A stretch of 64,000 bases of DNA from Ischnura elegans. Lineage: Eukaryota; Arthropoda; Insecta; Odonata; Coenagrionidae. The notes under the pieces were generated by a model, which did no database searches, was not told where the DNA came from, and worked only from the letters and a program-made list of their open reading frames with translations. Positions 23,111 to 34,439 of the stretch are shown piece by piece; within the stretch, counting starts at the first letter, position 1; each line of letters starts with the position of its first letter. The position numbers were made by a program, and so were the translations under genes. Location: positions 434,001 to 498,000 of the forward strand of contig NC_060254.1 in assembly GCF_921293095.1 (NCBI RefSeq). Direction: 5' to 3'.

Positions 23111-24069
23111 TTTTATCACTTTTGGCCATCATCGGAGGATGAAGATAGCTTAAAAGAGCTCAATCACCTCCCCTTACAATTCTATGATTGGTTTCACGCA
23201 GCTCCACACCGTTGGGGAACATGCATGAAATTTTTCATCATGCTAGTTAGTCTCATTGAATAGAAAATTTTCTCACGAGTCCAAATATATAAGCCAAAAC
23301 TCTCCTAGTGCTCCATAAACTTCAATAAATGCTAAGTAAAAATGCTCGAATATCGCTTGAAGTCACGTGACCGAAAAAGCCTTCTGACGCACGGTACACG
23401 ATTCACTTCGCTAAGAGAGTGGAGCGGTAGAGCCTTGATTCCAAGATGAAGAAGTAAAAATCATCAACGAGCTTTGTAGTAGTTCCTCAAAGGACAAATT
23501 GACTTAAGAGGGATTTAAGAGGGCACAATACCTCAGTTTACTTTTGGTCGACTTCCTTATGGCGGCTGATTTTCCGAAAAACAATGATTGCTTCGTCACT
23601 AGCGCGATGCGGGAGTAAAATAAGGCAGGTAAATAATTATGCGATCAATGAAAATTATTTTACGAACATTTTAAAATATTAATTTATTGTCCATTAACAT
23701 TTATTATATCCATTGCTAGCTGAAAATCTATCCTATGTATTTACTTAGTCACCTACTATGCGGAACTTACAATTAGATAGTTTTCCCTAATCGGCCGGAG
23801 TTGAGATCCAAATGATCGTGAAAAGGTAAAAAAAAAGTATTTGATAGACACAGAAATAAGTTTCAAGTACTATTTATGCTGTACTTACTCAAGTTCATGT
23901 TTTTCGTAATCGTAATCAGTATTTATTCCCATGAATAGCCACCTTCCTTTATGAATGTAATCCTACAATCGATGGACTATTAGGTACATTTCTAGGGTTG
24001 TTTACGAGGTGAAATGAGTGTTACATCTTAAATTTGGTGGCCATCCGAGAAATAAAACTTATGTACGTA
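23111..24069. other. Non-coding DNA and left arm of dispersed repeat copy 2
   Basis: 23111-23794 holds nothing recognisable. 23795-24020 is the left part of the repeat also present at 815-1450. No reading frame of note. Confidence 0.45.
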
Positions 24070-24246
24070 CGGGAAATTCATACTTAGAAATTTTTCAGTT
24101 TATCGTGAAAAGTTAAAAGTCCAGAACTCCATGTTAATTCCCTATGGTGACGTCAGTTTCCGGTCCCCATCCCACTGGCTGCCTCGGCGCCGCTCGCTAC
24201 ATCCGGTGTAGATAAGAGTGGCCCCTCTCTCTGAGAGAGTTGAGTG
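24070..24246 (+). repeat. Left terminal inverted repeat of the capsid-like element
   Basis: It is complementary to about 24836-25013. It contains TGACGTCAG, a CRE-like site, and ends with the small palindrome CTCTCTGAGAG. Confidence 0.75.
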
Positions 24247-24274
24247 TCACTTGTGACGTCAGTGTTGGTACACC

Positions 24275-24756
24275 ATGCCTAAGTACCGCTCTGTAAGAAG
24301 ATGGGCTCCTCGGAGACCTGTGGAGAAAATAATCAAGGACTGCACTGTATTGAAGGCTAATATGCTGGAGCTGTTAACGTGTGGGTTGCTGATACTATTG
24401 GAACTCTCTTTGGATTTAAGTATACCTTTGCTGTTGGTAATGACCATAATGCACAAGGATCATATTGGCTTACTATTTGCTTCGCAAGGATACCCAATAA
24501 TGTTACCATGAATATTGGTGGTTTGGAGAGTTTTCCTTCATCAGATGTTTTGTGTTATAAAACCATTCAAATGAATAATTTTCAATCTTATCAAAAGGAA
24601 CATTGTACCACTGTTTCTTCCAATGTATTAACTTCTAAGAGGTGTATGAAATTTAAACCTGAAGATCGTTTAATTGTATTTTGTAAAAGTAATTTAACAC
24701 CAGATTCTGCATCCATTGGTGTGTTTGGTGATGTTCAATTCTATGTTAAAGGTTAA
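24275..24756 (+). pseudogene. Small capsid-like protein gene, frame broken once
   Basis: ATG at 24275 opens a short arginine-rich N-terminus (MPKYRSVRRWAPRRPVEK). About 28 codons in, near 24355-24360, the frame that stays open changes to the next one, and that frame runs to a TAA at 24754-24756. The main part is rich in predicted beta strands and ends with FKPEDRLIVFCKSN and IGVFGDVQFYVKG. A basic N-terminus, a total of about 160 codons, a beta-rich body and a closing strand of this kind fit a small single-jelly-roll viral capsid protein. That is a pattern-based inference with no database support. AATAAA overlaps the stop codon. The break may be decay, a programmed shift or a very short intron. 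Confidence 0.45.
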
Positions 24757-24835
24757 TAAATAGTTTAATTCGTTATAATACGCATTTGTGTTGTCATTTG
24801 TCATTGCGCTCAGCGCCATCTTGGAATTTCCCCCA

Positions 24836-25013
24836 CACTCAACTCTCTCAGAGAGAGAGGAAGCTCTTATCTACACCGGATGTAGCGAGCGACGCCGAGG
24901 CGGCCAGTGGGATGGGGACCGGAAACTGACGTCACCATAGGGAATTAACATGTAGTTCTGGACTTTAACTTTTCACGATCATTTTTGAAAAATTTCTAAG
25001 TGTGAATTTTCGA
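24836..25013 (-). repeat. Right terminal inverted repeat of the capsid-like element
   Basis: This is the inverse partner of 24070-24246, with small substitutions and one short insertion near 24978-24985. After it, 25020-25088 returns to the host repeat shared with 2058-2115. Confidence 0.75.
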
Positions 25014-25089
25014 AATTCGCGAAATTTTCGGCGAGTACATTTGAGGTAGGGACCTTCTTATTCTAGTAATTAAAAAAAAAGTGCATGTT

Positions 25090-25440
25090 CCTTATTCTCC
25101 CGACAGCTAATCTTTTCACATCTACGAGTTTATCCTCTTTTACATGCTCCTATTCCTATTCCATCTATTTTATTCGAGGTCTTACTTTTACGTCCTTACA
25201 ATCTACTTGTCCCTGGGCGATTATCTTCATCATCCCTCCAACCTCTCAAGATATGGCATATCTTAAGACATTAAGACAATGTCTCCTTCTTATTAGAGTT
25301 ATCACAAGGCGTCCCTTACCTCTCACTGTTCTCAGGGCCTCCTCGTTACTTACTCGAACGATCCCTTTGATCCTCTTTATTCATCTGCAGCACCGCATTT
25401 CGATACCCTTCCCTTCATCATTTTTCGTATATATTTAAAG
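25090..25440 (-). pseudogene. LINE reverse-transcriptase C-terminal fragment, decayed
   Basis: The minus strand reads with breaks as TLIRRRHCLNVL, MMKIIAQGQVDCKDVKVRPR and similar pieces. These resemble the C-terminal RxRW..GH..R..G..xGKRGRGRPR region of RTE- or I-type LINE polymerases. A related fragment on the plus strand lies at 43800-44030. Confidence 0.55.
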
Positions 25441-26310
25441 AGTAAAATATACAATGAGGCGTCCTTACTTTTTAAAAAATCAGTCAACGTAACCTCGCAT
25501 TGATGTTGGTCATTCCTGATATAATCGATCCCAACATGATCTAATCGAGTATGCGCCTTGCTTCTTCCACCGCGAGCATTTTTTCCGATACGTGGGCTCC
25601 GAGATGCACGGGTCGGAACATCCGAATTTCGATTCTCAACTGTTTCTAATTAGTAGCCTTGTTTTTGTATATGTTCTTACAGGGATATCATGAAAATTTT
25701 CTCATAAAACGCCATTTGGACTACTGATATTTAGTTAGAAACGAGAACATCCATACATACATTATCGTATTTACAAAAAAATCGCTAATCATGGTTCATC
25801 ATGCTTTACATACTGTTTCACAGATTAATTTAGTATGCCGTTCAAAGAAACAAGTGGATTAGAATATTCTTTATTTACCACTTTCCTGTTACTTCTACGT
25901 AAAATTTTCCATAAGAATATCATTCTATCCGCAGTCTAACTGAAGGTGGTGTGGAGAGGTAGTGTCTTCCGTCTTCCATCTCGGAGGATACCGCATGGGG
26001 CGCTGCAGTCGTAGGGCCAGCCAATGAGCGGATCGATAGGGCTGGGACCGGCCAAGGGCATGACACAGCGGCCAATATGCCCGCAAATGACGCAGGGCAA
26101 GAAACTTACATTGGGTTAAATCATCATCATTCATCAACCCGAAGAGCCCTTTGTCGATGAGACGTACGGGAAGTTACGTCTCTCCTGGCAGATACCTAAT
26201 GTAAAACTCTACTCTCTGTGGCCAAACTTGTAAATTTCATTTATATGGTTTACAATAACGTTACTACAATGCCCATTAGGGACGATCAATTTATTTTCAC
26301 AAAACCCATG
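25441..26310. other. Non-coding DNA
   Basis: A locally GC-rich patch at 25925-26140 has an open minus-strand frame of 70 codons with no recognised domain. I see nothing else. Confidence 0.35.
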
Positions 26311-26318
26311 CATATAAG

Positions 26319-26630
26319 CAGGGGCGGTCTGGGGTGCTTGGGGGCCCTCGGATGGGGTTCACGATGGAGGGGCATCTTTACCGGAGGATTCAAGGAGTCT
26401 ACCCTGGAAAATTTTAGGAAATTGGATGCCCGGAAATTGGATTTGGACACTATTCTGACACTTAAAAACCATACAAAAATTGATAAAAATAGCAATTACC
26501 TAGGAAAGAATATTTTGAAAAGTGAGAATTTAACATATTATAAAATGTATTAACGCATAATGTTTTAATTTCTATTTGGAGAATACATTCCTTGAAATTA
26601 CATACCAGCCCACCTGGCCAACCGCCCCTC
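26319..26630. mobile_element. hAT-type miniature element, CAGGGGCGGT family
   Basis: It starts CAGGGGCGGTCTGGGGTGCT and ends ACCTGGCCAACCGCCCCTC, whose complement GAGGGGCGGTTGG matches the start. Flanks CATATAAG (26311-26318) and CATATCAA (26631-26638) look like a diverged 8-base target duplication. Non-coding. Confidence 0.65.
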
Positions 26631-26638
26631 CATATCAA

Positions 26639-28309
26639 CCAAAATGAAGTACACTTTCAATGTATCATGGGACCATATCCTATTAACCCTCATTGCCAGA
26701 GATACGTCAAAACAAACCAGATATCCGGCCAATAAGACTTCGTATTCTCGTTTTCCAACAATTGGGAGTCTTTCCCACCCAAAAAATCCAAAATAGGATT
26801 CTTAGTACTCCAAAGGATCCAAAGGGCACGGGTTCCCGTAAATTTGGAATTGACAAAATTTCAGCTCGTGAATATAAACTTTCATTAGATCATTTTGTGA
26901 CTGGGAAAACATAACCTTTCCTGCCTATTGGCCTATTTGACACTGCATTCAAAGATAGATCTACAATAATTGATATTATAATAAATATAATTATAATTCT
27001 GAAGTACGTTACTTTCGTTGTGGATCTCATGTGAAGGTCCGTTTTGAGATGAAACTAGTGAAAAATAATCCTTAGGGAGGACCTAGTGATATATTCTATT
27101 AAGTACTAATACGTCAACTCTGCGTTGATAGAAGAACTTAGCGCAGAATCTGTTCCAATTAGAGCGATAATCAGCGCGCGGTTCGGTCGATTTTGAATTA
27201 ACGGGGAAATTAGCGTATAATTTCCGAAATCACTGTGTCATGCTTTTGTGAGTTCTGAGTAGAATTAATTGAGGAATTTTTTAGTGATCAATCTAAGAGG
27301 AAAAACAAAATAAATCTCATTATTTCAAAACTTACTTCATACTCTCTTCTCATTTAAAGGGAGGTGTCCAGGCTAATCTGATGATTCAACATCGTCTGTG
27401 GAGAAACAATCAGGAAAGAACTACTCAATTAGTCTGTTTTCAGTCTTCTCTGTATTTCTTATATTAGTGTCGCTCCTCGACTTTCGCTACTGTCAGCAGA
27501 GTTTGGGTGGCACCTTTCACGAATCTTTTGATCGGTGCTCATTCACCCACGAGACTACATTTACGTAGGAACTCAATGCATTCCCAATAAGGGGTTGCAC
27601 AAACACAGGCCTACCGAATCAAACAGATGAAAATTGAAATTCGGATGTTCCAGCCTGTCCTGTCGTTTTCAATGGTCCCCACCCACGAGTGATGGGGATT
27701 GGTCGGAGAAAACATGCCCTTACAACAACCCGCATCCTTTGCCTTCACGGCACGAGGAGCCGACGAGGACGGACGCGACCGAAGCCGGAGTCAAACTCCA
27801 GGCGGGAAAAGCCCCGGCGGAATTAAGACTAGCGGATGGAATGCGATGAGCAAACTCAATTCCACGAACACGTTGGGCCTTCACACTGTTTTCTTTCGCT
27901 CTCCGTGGCGAGGTATTTCCTATCTTTATATTTATACTTTGACTCATCGTTTGTTTCACTAATACGTGTCTCCGTAGCTGATTAGGTCTATTCTGTACGC
28001 GGTAGTTGTTATGACGTTCTGGGAGGGTACAAATCCGTAGTAGGTACTTATATTTTTTTCATTTTTTTAGTCACTCTTAACATCAAAACAGTAGATACAG
28101 TTCACTCAAAAAAAAACATTATTTATGATTTTTACTGACTGAATTTATTAAACAAATGACTATCAACGTTAACACATTTATTTCCAATCGAAATACCGTA
28201 ATGGATGACACCCATATCTTCAAACTTTTTCATCAGGCTCACGGGTGATTTTGCTCGGATGAATTTTTTTGGGTTAGAATATGTGATTAAAATCATACAA
28301 TTTTCCATT
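26639..28309. other. Non-coding DNA
   Basis: No gene is recognised. A GC-richer patch at 27630-27960 has overlapping open frames on both strands without any domain and is probably chance. Confidence 0.35.
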
Positions 28310-28560
28310 TAATAATTGTTTATTAGCGTCACCCACTGTCTCTACCACTTCCTGAAGACGTTTAGGCATGCATACAACTAATTTCTCACATACATGGCGC
28401 TGAAATGCATTCCACAAGTCGTGGACACTAGTCTGTAGCACCCCCACTGTTTTGGTTCCCCTTCGTTGTTTCTTTATCCCCTTTTTGCTCCTTTTTCATA
28501 ATGCCCATAAGTTCTCAGTGGAGTTTAGGTCGGGTGAATCAGGCGGCTTAGTGTTCTTCT
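28310..28560 (-). pseudogene. Tc1-type transposase C-terminal remnant
   Basis: The minus strand reads DSPDLNSTENLWAL (about 28540-28500), then KKQRRGTKTVGVL, SVHDLWNAFQRHVCEKLVVC and MPKRLQEVVETVGDANKQ to a stop near 28315. SPDLNPIENLW with its Asp before the last catalytic residue is the signature of Tc1/mariner transposases. The frame shifts at about 28495. Only the C-terminus remains. Confidence 0.8.
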
Positions 28561-28639
28561 TATGTTGCTGGAGATTTCCTACGGTACAACTGCTCAAAAC
28601 ATATTGGAATATTGAAGGTCGCAAATGTATAATTATTGA

Positions 28640-29150
28640 TAATCGTTGGACTATTTAGGGTTGAAAGAATACATAAACCAATTTATTTTCAACTATTCCT
28701 TGGAGAAAATTGTGGTTCGCACACCCACTGGAAGAAAACCGTTGGTGCTTTTACCCGCGTAACTTTCCGCTTTTTTTGGCCGAATACTATGATTATTATC
28801 TCTTGAATTACAATCATTTCTTAAGCTCCAGAGTCATGAAATGATTTCGACTACGAATGCATAAGGTTATTTATTGAGCATTGTATCAAGGTGATTTGTT
28901 GTATTTTAGTAGGATTTTTACCCGACGGAGATTTGACAGTAATTAGCCGCAAGGGTGCGAATGTACAACCACTGCCACTTCCCCGACTTATTTCCTCTCA
29001 GTGAATAAATCTGTTCAGAAATGTATGAAATAATGTGATAACGGAGATTGAGTCATTATTTTTAAAAATTCAATCTTAAAATCCAGTAATTAACTTTTCT
29101 TTAGTCAATTGTAACTACCGTTTTCATGTTTAGAATGACTCTTTTACAAA
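28640..29150. other. Non-coding DNA
   Basis: Nothing recognisable. AT-rich. Confidence 0.35.
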
Positions 29151-29159
29151 ATGAAAAAA

Positions 29160-29245
29160 AATAAAACTACTTTGGAATCGAACCCTCCCCGAATTTCACT
29201 GCAATAACTGCGCATGGAGTAAAGGTACTCAGCTAATTCTTCAAA
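29160..29245 (-). repeat. tRNA-like repeat, degenerate
   Basis: The minus strand has an A-box-like TAGCTGAGTACCTT and a B-box-like GAGGGTTCGATTCC at the spacing of a tRNA. It does not form a clean cloverleaf by eye, so it is probably a tRNA-derived SINE head. Confidence 0.4.
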
Positions 29246-29309
29246 AGACAGAAACAGTTTGTCCTAAAGTCAAATATGAATCTTCCGGGAGTAAAACCTC
29301 GCCACTGAT

Positions 29310-29940
29310 ACCGAAAGACGTACGGGGGAAAACCGTACGGTTGTAAGTGGTTTAAAAGTAGTTTTCACACAGCACGGTCCCGTCGTACGGTGAGGGACTT
29401 CAGTTGAGCATTGGCTTGAGTCGGATGTGCACCTGTCTGTGTGTACTGCTTAGCTAAAATGGATCGAGAGCAAGCAATGTTTTTAATTAATTAATATCTA
29501 TCGATGACATCAAAATCAGGTTTCGGCGCCAAACAAACTCCAACCATTTCACGTCGCATTTCTATATTTAAATACTGTAAGAGTCTTGTCCCACAACACA
29601 GGCTTAGATTCTACCAAAGATATAAGCACCTGAGCGTCAATTTCATACATTTTTCCACAGTGAACTGAGCAGCGTGCACTCGCTAGCGAACCAACCGTAC
29701 GACTGAAACCGGGCTGTGTGAAAGGGGCTGTTCACTCCAATGCGCCACTACGCAGTTCGACGGGGACGGCGACCGTATGGTTCTAGTGGCAGACGGCAGC
29801 TGTATCACGGCGATAAACCGTCGCCGTATCAGTGTGAAAGCTCCCATCTGATTCTTTGCGCCACTATTGGAATGTGTCCCGTACGGTTTTCCGCCGTACG
29901 GGCGAAACCGTGCTGTGTGAAAGGAGCGTAACACCCTTGG
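29310..29940. mobile_element. Inverted-repeat DNA with CCGTACGG and TTTCACACAGC motifs
   Basis: TTTTCACACAGCACGGTCCC near 29362 is the inverse of ACCGTGCTGTGTGAAAGGAG near 29911. CCGTACGG-type palindromes recur at 29325, 29380, 29880 and 29893. A third CTGTGTGAAAGGGGC is at 29713. It looks like one or two nested miniature elements. Open frames here follow from the GC-rich palindromes. Confidence 0.55.
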
Positions 29941-30246
29941 ACGAAATGAAACGCAGATTATGTCTCGCGCCGGAGGCACCACGTGCTTCACCTTCGAACG
30001 GTTGAGTTTCGACCCACACACCGAGTGTGGTTGAATGAAGCAGAGGTTCGTTCTACCACCATTAGATGCACGGGGCACTCATATATTTACCACTAACACG
30101 ACAACGGTGAACGCAAACTGGCCATTTGCTTTTCATGCTCTATGTTTTAATCTTTTTGACCGTAAGTCAAACGCAAGGGGTCGAAATTATTCTCCCTTAT
30201 CCCCCTCCACTCAACTTCTGGGATCAAAACATAACAATGGGTAGCG

Positions 30247-30419
30247 GATAAAATCTTCACGGGAAATCATCCGGGTAAGGATGGACATTGCTGCCATCGT
30301 TTCAGTGGCCTTCTCTGCCATCGTCTTCAGGGCGAATAATACGATGGCAGAGAAGGCCACTGAAACGTTGGCAGCAATGCCCATCCTTACCCGGATGATT
30401 TCCCGTGAAGGTTTTATCA
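30247..30419. repeat. Palindrome, about 75-bp arms
   Basis: The left arm has ATCATCCGGGTAAGGATGG and GTTTCAGTGGCCTTCTCTGC. The right arm is its complement, with a spacer of about 25 bases near 30330. Few mismatches. Non-coding. Confidence 0.8.
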
Positions 30420-30450
30420 ACAGCATTCGCCGGGAAAGCACCAAATCCTT

Positions 30451-30820
30451 GATTAAAAATAACTCACATACGGGTGTATGCCGTGTGTCGTAAAGGAGAT
30501 AGCCCCGACGTTTCGCGACCGACTGCTGGTCACTTTTCAAGGGAATAATGTTGGGATTGGTTTTTTGCTGCCTTTTTTTTTATATTTCAGGTGGGAGGGG
30601 TGGGCAAAGGGTGTGGGGGGTTAGGACTGGATTCCCCCTCCACACCTAACCCCCCACACCCTTCGCCCACCCCTCCCACCTGAAATATAAAAAGGCAGCA
30701 AAAAACCAATTCCAACATTATTCCCTTGAAAAGGTGACCAGCAGTCGGTCGCGAAACGTCGGGGCCATCTCCTTTACGACACGCGGCATACACCCGTATG
30801 TGAGTTATTATTTTTTAATC
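30451..30820. repeat. Large palindrome, about 180-bp arms
   Basis: The left arm (30451-30625) reads ACTCACATACGGGTGTATGC, CCCCGACGTTTCGCGACCGA and AGGTGGGAGGGGTGGGC. The right arm (30640-30820) is its near-perfect complement. The arms belong to the family at 22625-22800. CACCAAATCCTT occurs just outside on both sides (30439-30450 and 30845-30856) and may be a target duplication. Head-to-head copies of this repeat would make this structure. Confidence 0.85.
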
Positions 30821-30856
30821 GTCATGAGCCGCGACAGCTTCAATCACCAAATCCTT

Positions 30857-31960
30857 CTTCAATGAGCAGGGGAGTTTCGATTCATTTAGTTTCGTTCCTG
30901 GGAGTAAAATTTCGTCCTGGGCCGAAACTAAACTCCTTGGTGATTTTAATTCCGTGCGGGAACGAAACTAAACGTAGGCCTCGTATTTTCGTTCCGTTTC
31001 CCTCCGTGGTTTCCGCAGCGCGATTCGCTCGTGCTTTTTGCTCCTGGAGTTTTGACAGCGATTTCGCTGGCCCCAAGTCATTCGCGCCCTACCTGGTCGG
31101 CGACATAAAGTAAAAGGATGCAGGTTGCCTTTTGTGCCAACCTTCCTAGTATTCACCGAGCCGGCCCAATCAATTCAATAGGACTCGACATATTATTGAA
31201 AAAGATAATGAATCTCGGAATCCACGATCTAACAATATCTTGCTATCTCAAGAATTTCTCGCGTTTTGGCGGCACAACAATTTCTGATGACTTCCACCGC
31301 CACCCCATCAGCAGAGTCGAGGATGAAGCGGCAGGCTAGATGGAGTATGGCAGGGGGTTGCGGCTTCAGTAGGGAAGGAAGGAACACGATTTGATGTTAT
31401 AGATAGATACGATGGATAGGTCTTATAACTGTTTTAGGTTGGGTTAGGTGTATCTTAAGGAAGGATGAATGTCTGGAATGAAAGGGAATTGCATAAAACA
31501 TTCAAAATATTTGCAACTTCAAATTGCTCTCTAAAAAATTAAATGTAGCATCATTGTCGATTACAGATTTGAAAATTAAACACTAAAGTGTATAAATTTC
31601 AGGACGCAGACATGGTCATAGGAACATAGACATACGAAGGATATAAGCTACAGCAAAGTTTTCCCTCCAGTATTTAAAGATATACAATGGCGATCGACAC
31701 GTTGGGGCAGATAGCGGAGTTTTTACAGCAGTCAAATCACACAGCGCCTCCCATGTATTAACTTATATTGAATTAGAAAGTTTATGGCGCACAATTAATC
31801 AACGAAATAATATTATTTTCCAATTTGAAAATCAAAGATACGCATTTACTTTTTCAATCTGCCACACCTATAAATTTGGATTCTTACTCTCTAAAACCGT
31901 AATCAAGGAATATATAAATCACCGAGATCTTATTAAACGCACTAGCAAATCACTCACTTG
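30857..31960. other. Non-coding DNA with a small hairpin
   Basis: TTTAGTTTCGTTCCTGGGAG at 30886 is partly complementary to GGGAACGAAACTAAACG at 30958. The rest holds nothing recognisable. Confidence 0.35.
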
Positions 31961-31969
31961 CACAACTAG

Positions 31970-32730
31970 TTTACAAGCTCGCAAGAGGAAATACAAATTA
32001 GACATTTAAGTAGTAAACCATCCAAAGTTGATAAAACAAATCTATGTCATGGACGGTATCACAGATCAATTTTTGCAACCTTAAAAATTGGAATAGAGTC
32101 ACCTGTGAAACCAAAACGGAATATTTTATTTCCGGCATATTTTGGGGTGAACATAAAGGCAACAGGTGAAGTGAAGTATCTAGGAGATACGATGGATTCG
32201 AACCTAGTGCTGGGAACAAACATAAAAAATATTCGTTTAGAGCCCTGAAGAAGTAAGCATTCGTCAAGCGTATTGTGAGAAGATTTTCGGACGAGTAAGA
32301 AAAAGAGAGGTGCTATTTCGCACTCGCACGACCATTTCGCATATATATATATGAAGCGTTGATATGGAATGCGGTGTAGAAAGACTTCATTGTTGAACTT
32401 AATAAAACACAAAGGAAAGCTGTGCGATTAGTCAAAAACTGCCGCGGATGTGTGGGAAGCTTTACATAGATATTTAGCGCATTAGGCTGGGAGCCGCTAG
32501 AGACCCGGAGACTACGAGCGAAGCTTATATTGCGTGAGCAATTGAAAATGGATATCTTTAACAGTGACACGGAGAACATGATATTGGAACGCCGCTATAT
32601 TTTCGGTTCCGACAGAAACGACAAATTAAGAGAGATATTTTGCCAAGCAGATAGGTGTGGGGATTCGTTTTTCAATCGCGCGATAAAGGACTTTTTATAC
32701 ACAAGCGGCTGGTGATCTAATACTCCCCGC
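31970..32730 (+). pseudogene. LINE 3' end, reverse-transcriptase C-terminal region
   Basis: VKYLGDTMDSNLVLGTNI (about 32178) is the segment that follows the YxDD box in LINE polymerases. After frame breaks come AVRLVKNCRGC, LGWEPLETRRLRAKLILREQ (about 32492), LKMDIFNSDTEN and NDKLREIFCQADRCGDSFF, then NRAIKDFLYTSGW to a stop at 32713. The last 60 codons are open and the upstream part has several stops. It is a dead 3' fragment. Confidence 0.75.
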
Positions 32731-34430
32731 CGTTCGCCTATTGAGGCGGCTAGCTCCGTCAATTAAGCGGGTCTCGTGAGTGTCTACATATTATTGAAAA
32801 CGATAGAATAATCGGGTAATACGAAAAAGGACTTGATGGAGCAGTTTACCTGACTGAAATATTTTCCATATTGTTCGTGCATTGATATTTCGGCAAAAAC
32901 GAACAATGATATCCGCGGAAAGCAAAAAGAGAATTTTCTCCATTCAAAATTTTATAATGACAGCAGTTTTTAATGAAGTAAATATGCTTTCAGTGGATAA
33001 AAAATTGCTACTGCCATTCTATGTAACGGAAAAAAAATTTCCCGGAGGGGTTCGAATCACAGACTTCGAATAACTTTCGTGGTAATTTTTCTCCTTTACG
33101 CCATCTCACGCTCGTTGACTCCGCAGGGGATACATTACGAGCTTTGTCAGGAAAGGGAATGAACCAGTATTCTAGTGTCACTAAATTAAACTTAATTTTA
33201 ATAATAAACACTCAGTGGCATTACTTGCAGTGACATTGCGGCGGATATTTAATATGTTATGTTCGCTATCTCTGATTGAAAAGGTTCAGCGTTAATTGCA
33301 AGACAATATACTTCGACGGATCGGCCAACTTACAAGAGAAATTAAATTGACGTTCTGGACGTGGACTTATTATCTAGCATGAGGTGCACAATTTATGTGG
33401 TATTAAGCATTGCACATATCCCGCATACATTTCCCTTTGATGATGTTGTTATAAAAATATTGCGGGAGGTGGTAATGTCGTTGGAATTTCCCTCCCACTG
33501 TTACAATAGAAAATAGCGAAACTCAATTTCCAAACTGCGGCGAAAGTGGCGCCGCTCCATTCGTTGAAATACTTTGGAAACCGACTGTACATGAGTAAGA
33601 ACTAAACACTGAAATGACAAGAACTCACAATCCACGTCAAAATCTACTGTCGTCGTCAAAATAATATTTATTACAGCGGCGGCGCCGCTGAACTTTGCAA
33701 ATTTATATCTGGGTTTGTGTGTAGGTTAAAGTAAATGAACTTGTTAAGAAAATTTCATTGTAAATTCTGAATTATTTTTTTTTGTTTTATGACAAATTCA
33801 AAAATGTTGACATGTCAGTGCAATATATAACTCCGCGGCGGTAAAATAGCCGTTTTTTCCACTTCATTATCTTTGAAACTCAGCCTGGGGAAAACTAAAA
33901 AGTCTTCAGTATTATAATTCAAAACTAGTTGCAAACATAAATGGAAATACATAAAATGATTTAGGCGTATCTTTTTGTTAATTAACGAAAATGTTCATAA
34001 GTTTTATCAAATTTCAAATAAATCAATGAGGGTTTCTATTAACACACTCTTCTTGGGTTTCCTCGCGGGTAAGAAATTCCAGGAGCACCTTCGTTTCGGC
34101 TTCCTTCTCGTCACCCATTCTCGAGGTTTCTATATAAATATAATACTTGAAATGGCCGCTGGCGCTCGGCATCAGGAGGGGCGTGGAGCCCCGATTGTTT
34201 TGGCCACGGTCTTAGAAAAAGAGAAGGGATGTGAATGGGGACCGTTGACCAGCGTAGACAGCTCTGGCAATCATCATTGTTTTCAGAGTTCGATTCCAAA
34301 ATCTGCTGATCGAATATCCGGTATCTCTGATGACAATTTTAATTTCCAGTCTTATCTTTACGGTCTCTACAGTTAGACGATCCCAATATTGGTTTGATGA
34401 CCATAACACTCTGGTAGTAATCACATTAAG
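32731..34430. other. Non-coding DNA
   Basis: Apart from the tRNA-like repeat at 33035-33130 I recognise nothing. A frame at 33975-34376 on the plus strand is open for 133 codons but has no domain and no codon pattern that convinces me. Confidence 0.35.
33035..33130 (-). repeat. tRNA-like repeat
   Basis: The minus strand has an A-box-like GAGATGGCGTAAAGGAG and a B box GTGATTCGAACCCCTCC with tRNA-like spacing, and A-rich sequence follows. It is probably the head of a tRNA-derived SINE. Confidence 0.45.
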
Positions 34431-34439
34431 TGACGCGCA

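Larger units (their letters stand above)
24070..25013 (+). mobile_element. Compact element with about 175-bp terminal inverted repeats and one capsid-like gene
   Basis: The left arm (24070-24246) and right arm (about 24836-25013) are inverse copies with few differences over about 175 bases. Landmarks are TTAGAAATTTTTCA, GTTAATTCCCTATGGTGACG, CTACATCCGGTGTAGATAAG and GAGAGAGTTGAG. Between them lies about 590 bases with a single small gene, tightly packed. The start codon is about 28 bases from the left arm, and an AATAAA overlaps the stop codon. No transposase or replication gene is present. The element sits inside the dispersed repeat also found at 815-2115. It could be a viral endogenous copy or a non-autonomous transposon that carries a gene. 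Confidence 0.7.

Noticed and set aside
33975..34376. A 133-codon plus-strand frame as a gene
   Set aside because: No recognisable domain, and the strand composition does not suggest coding.
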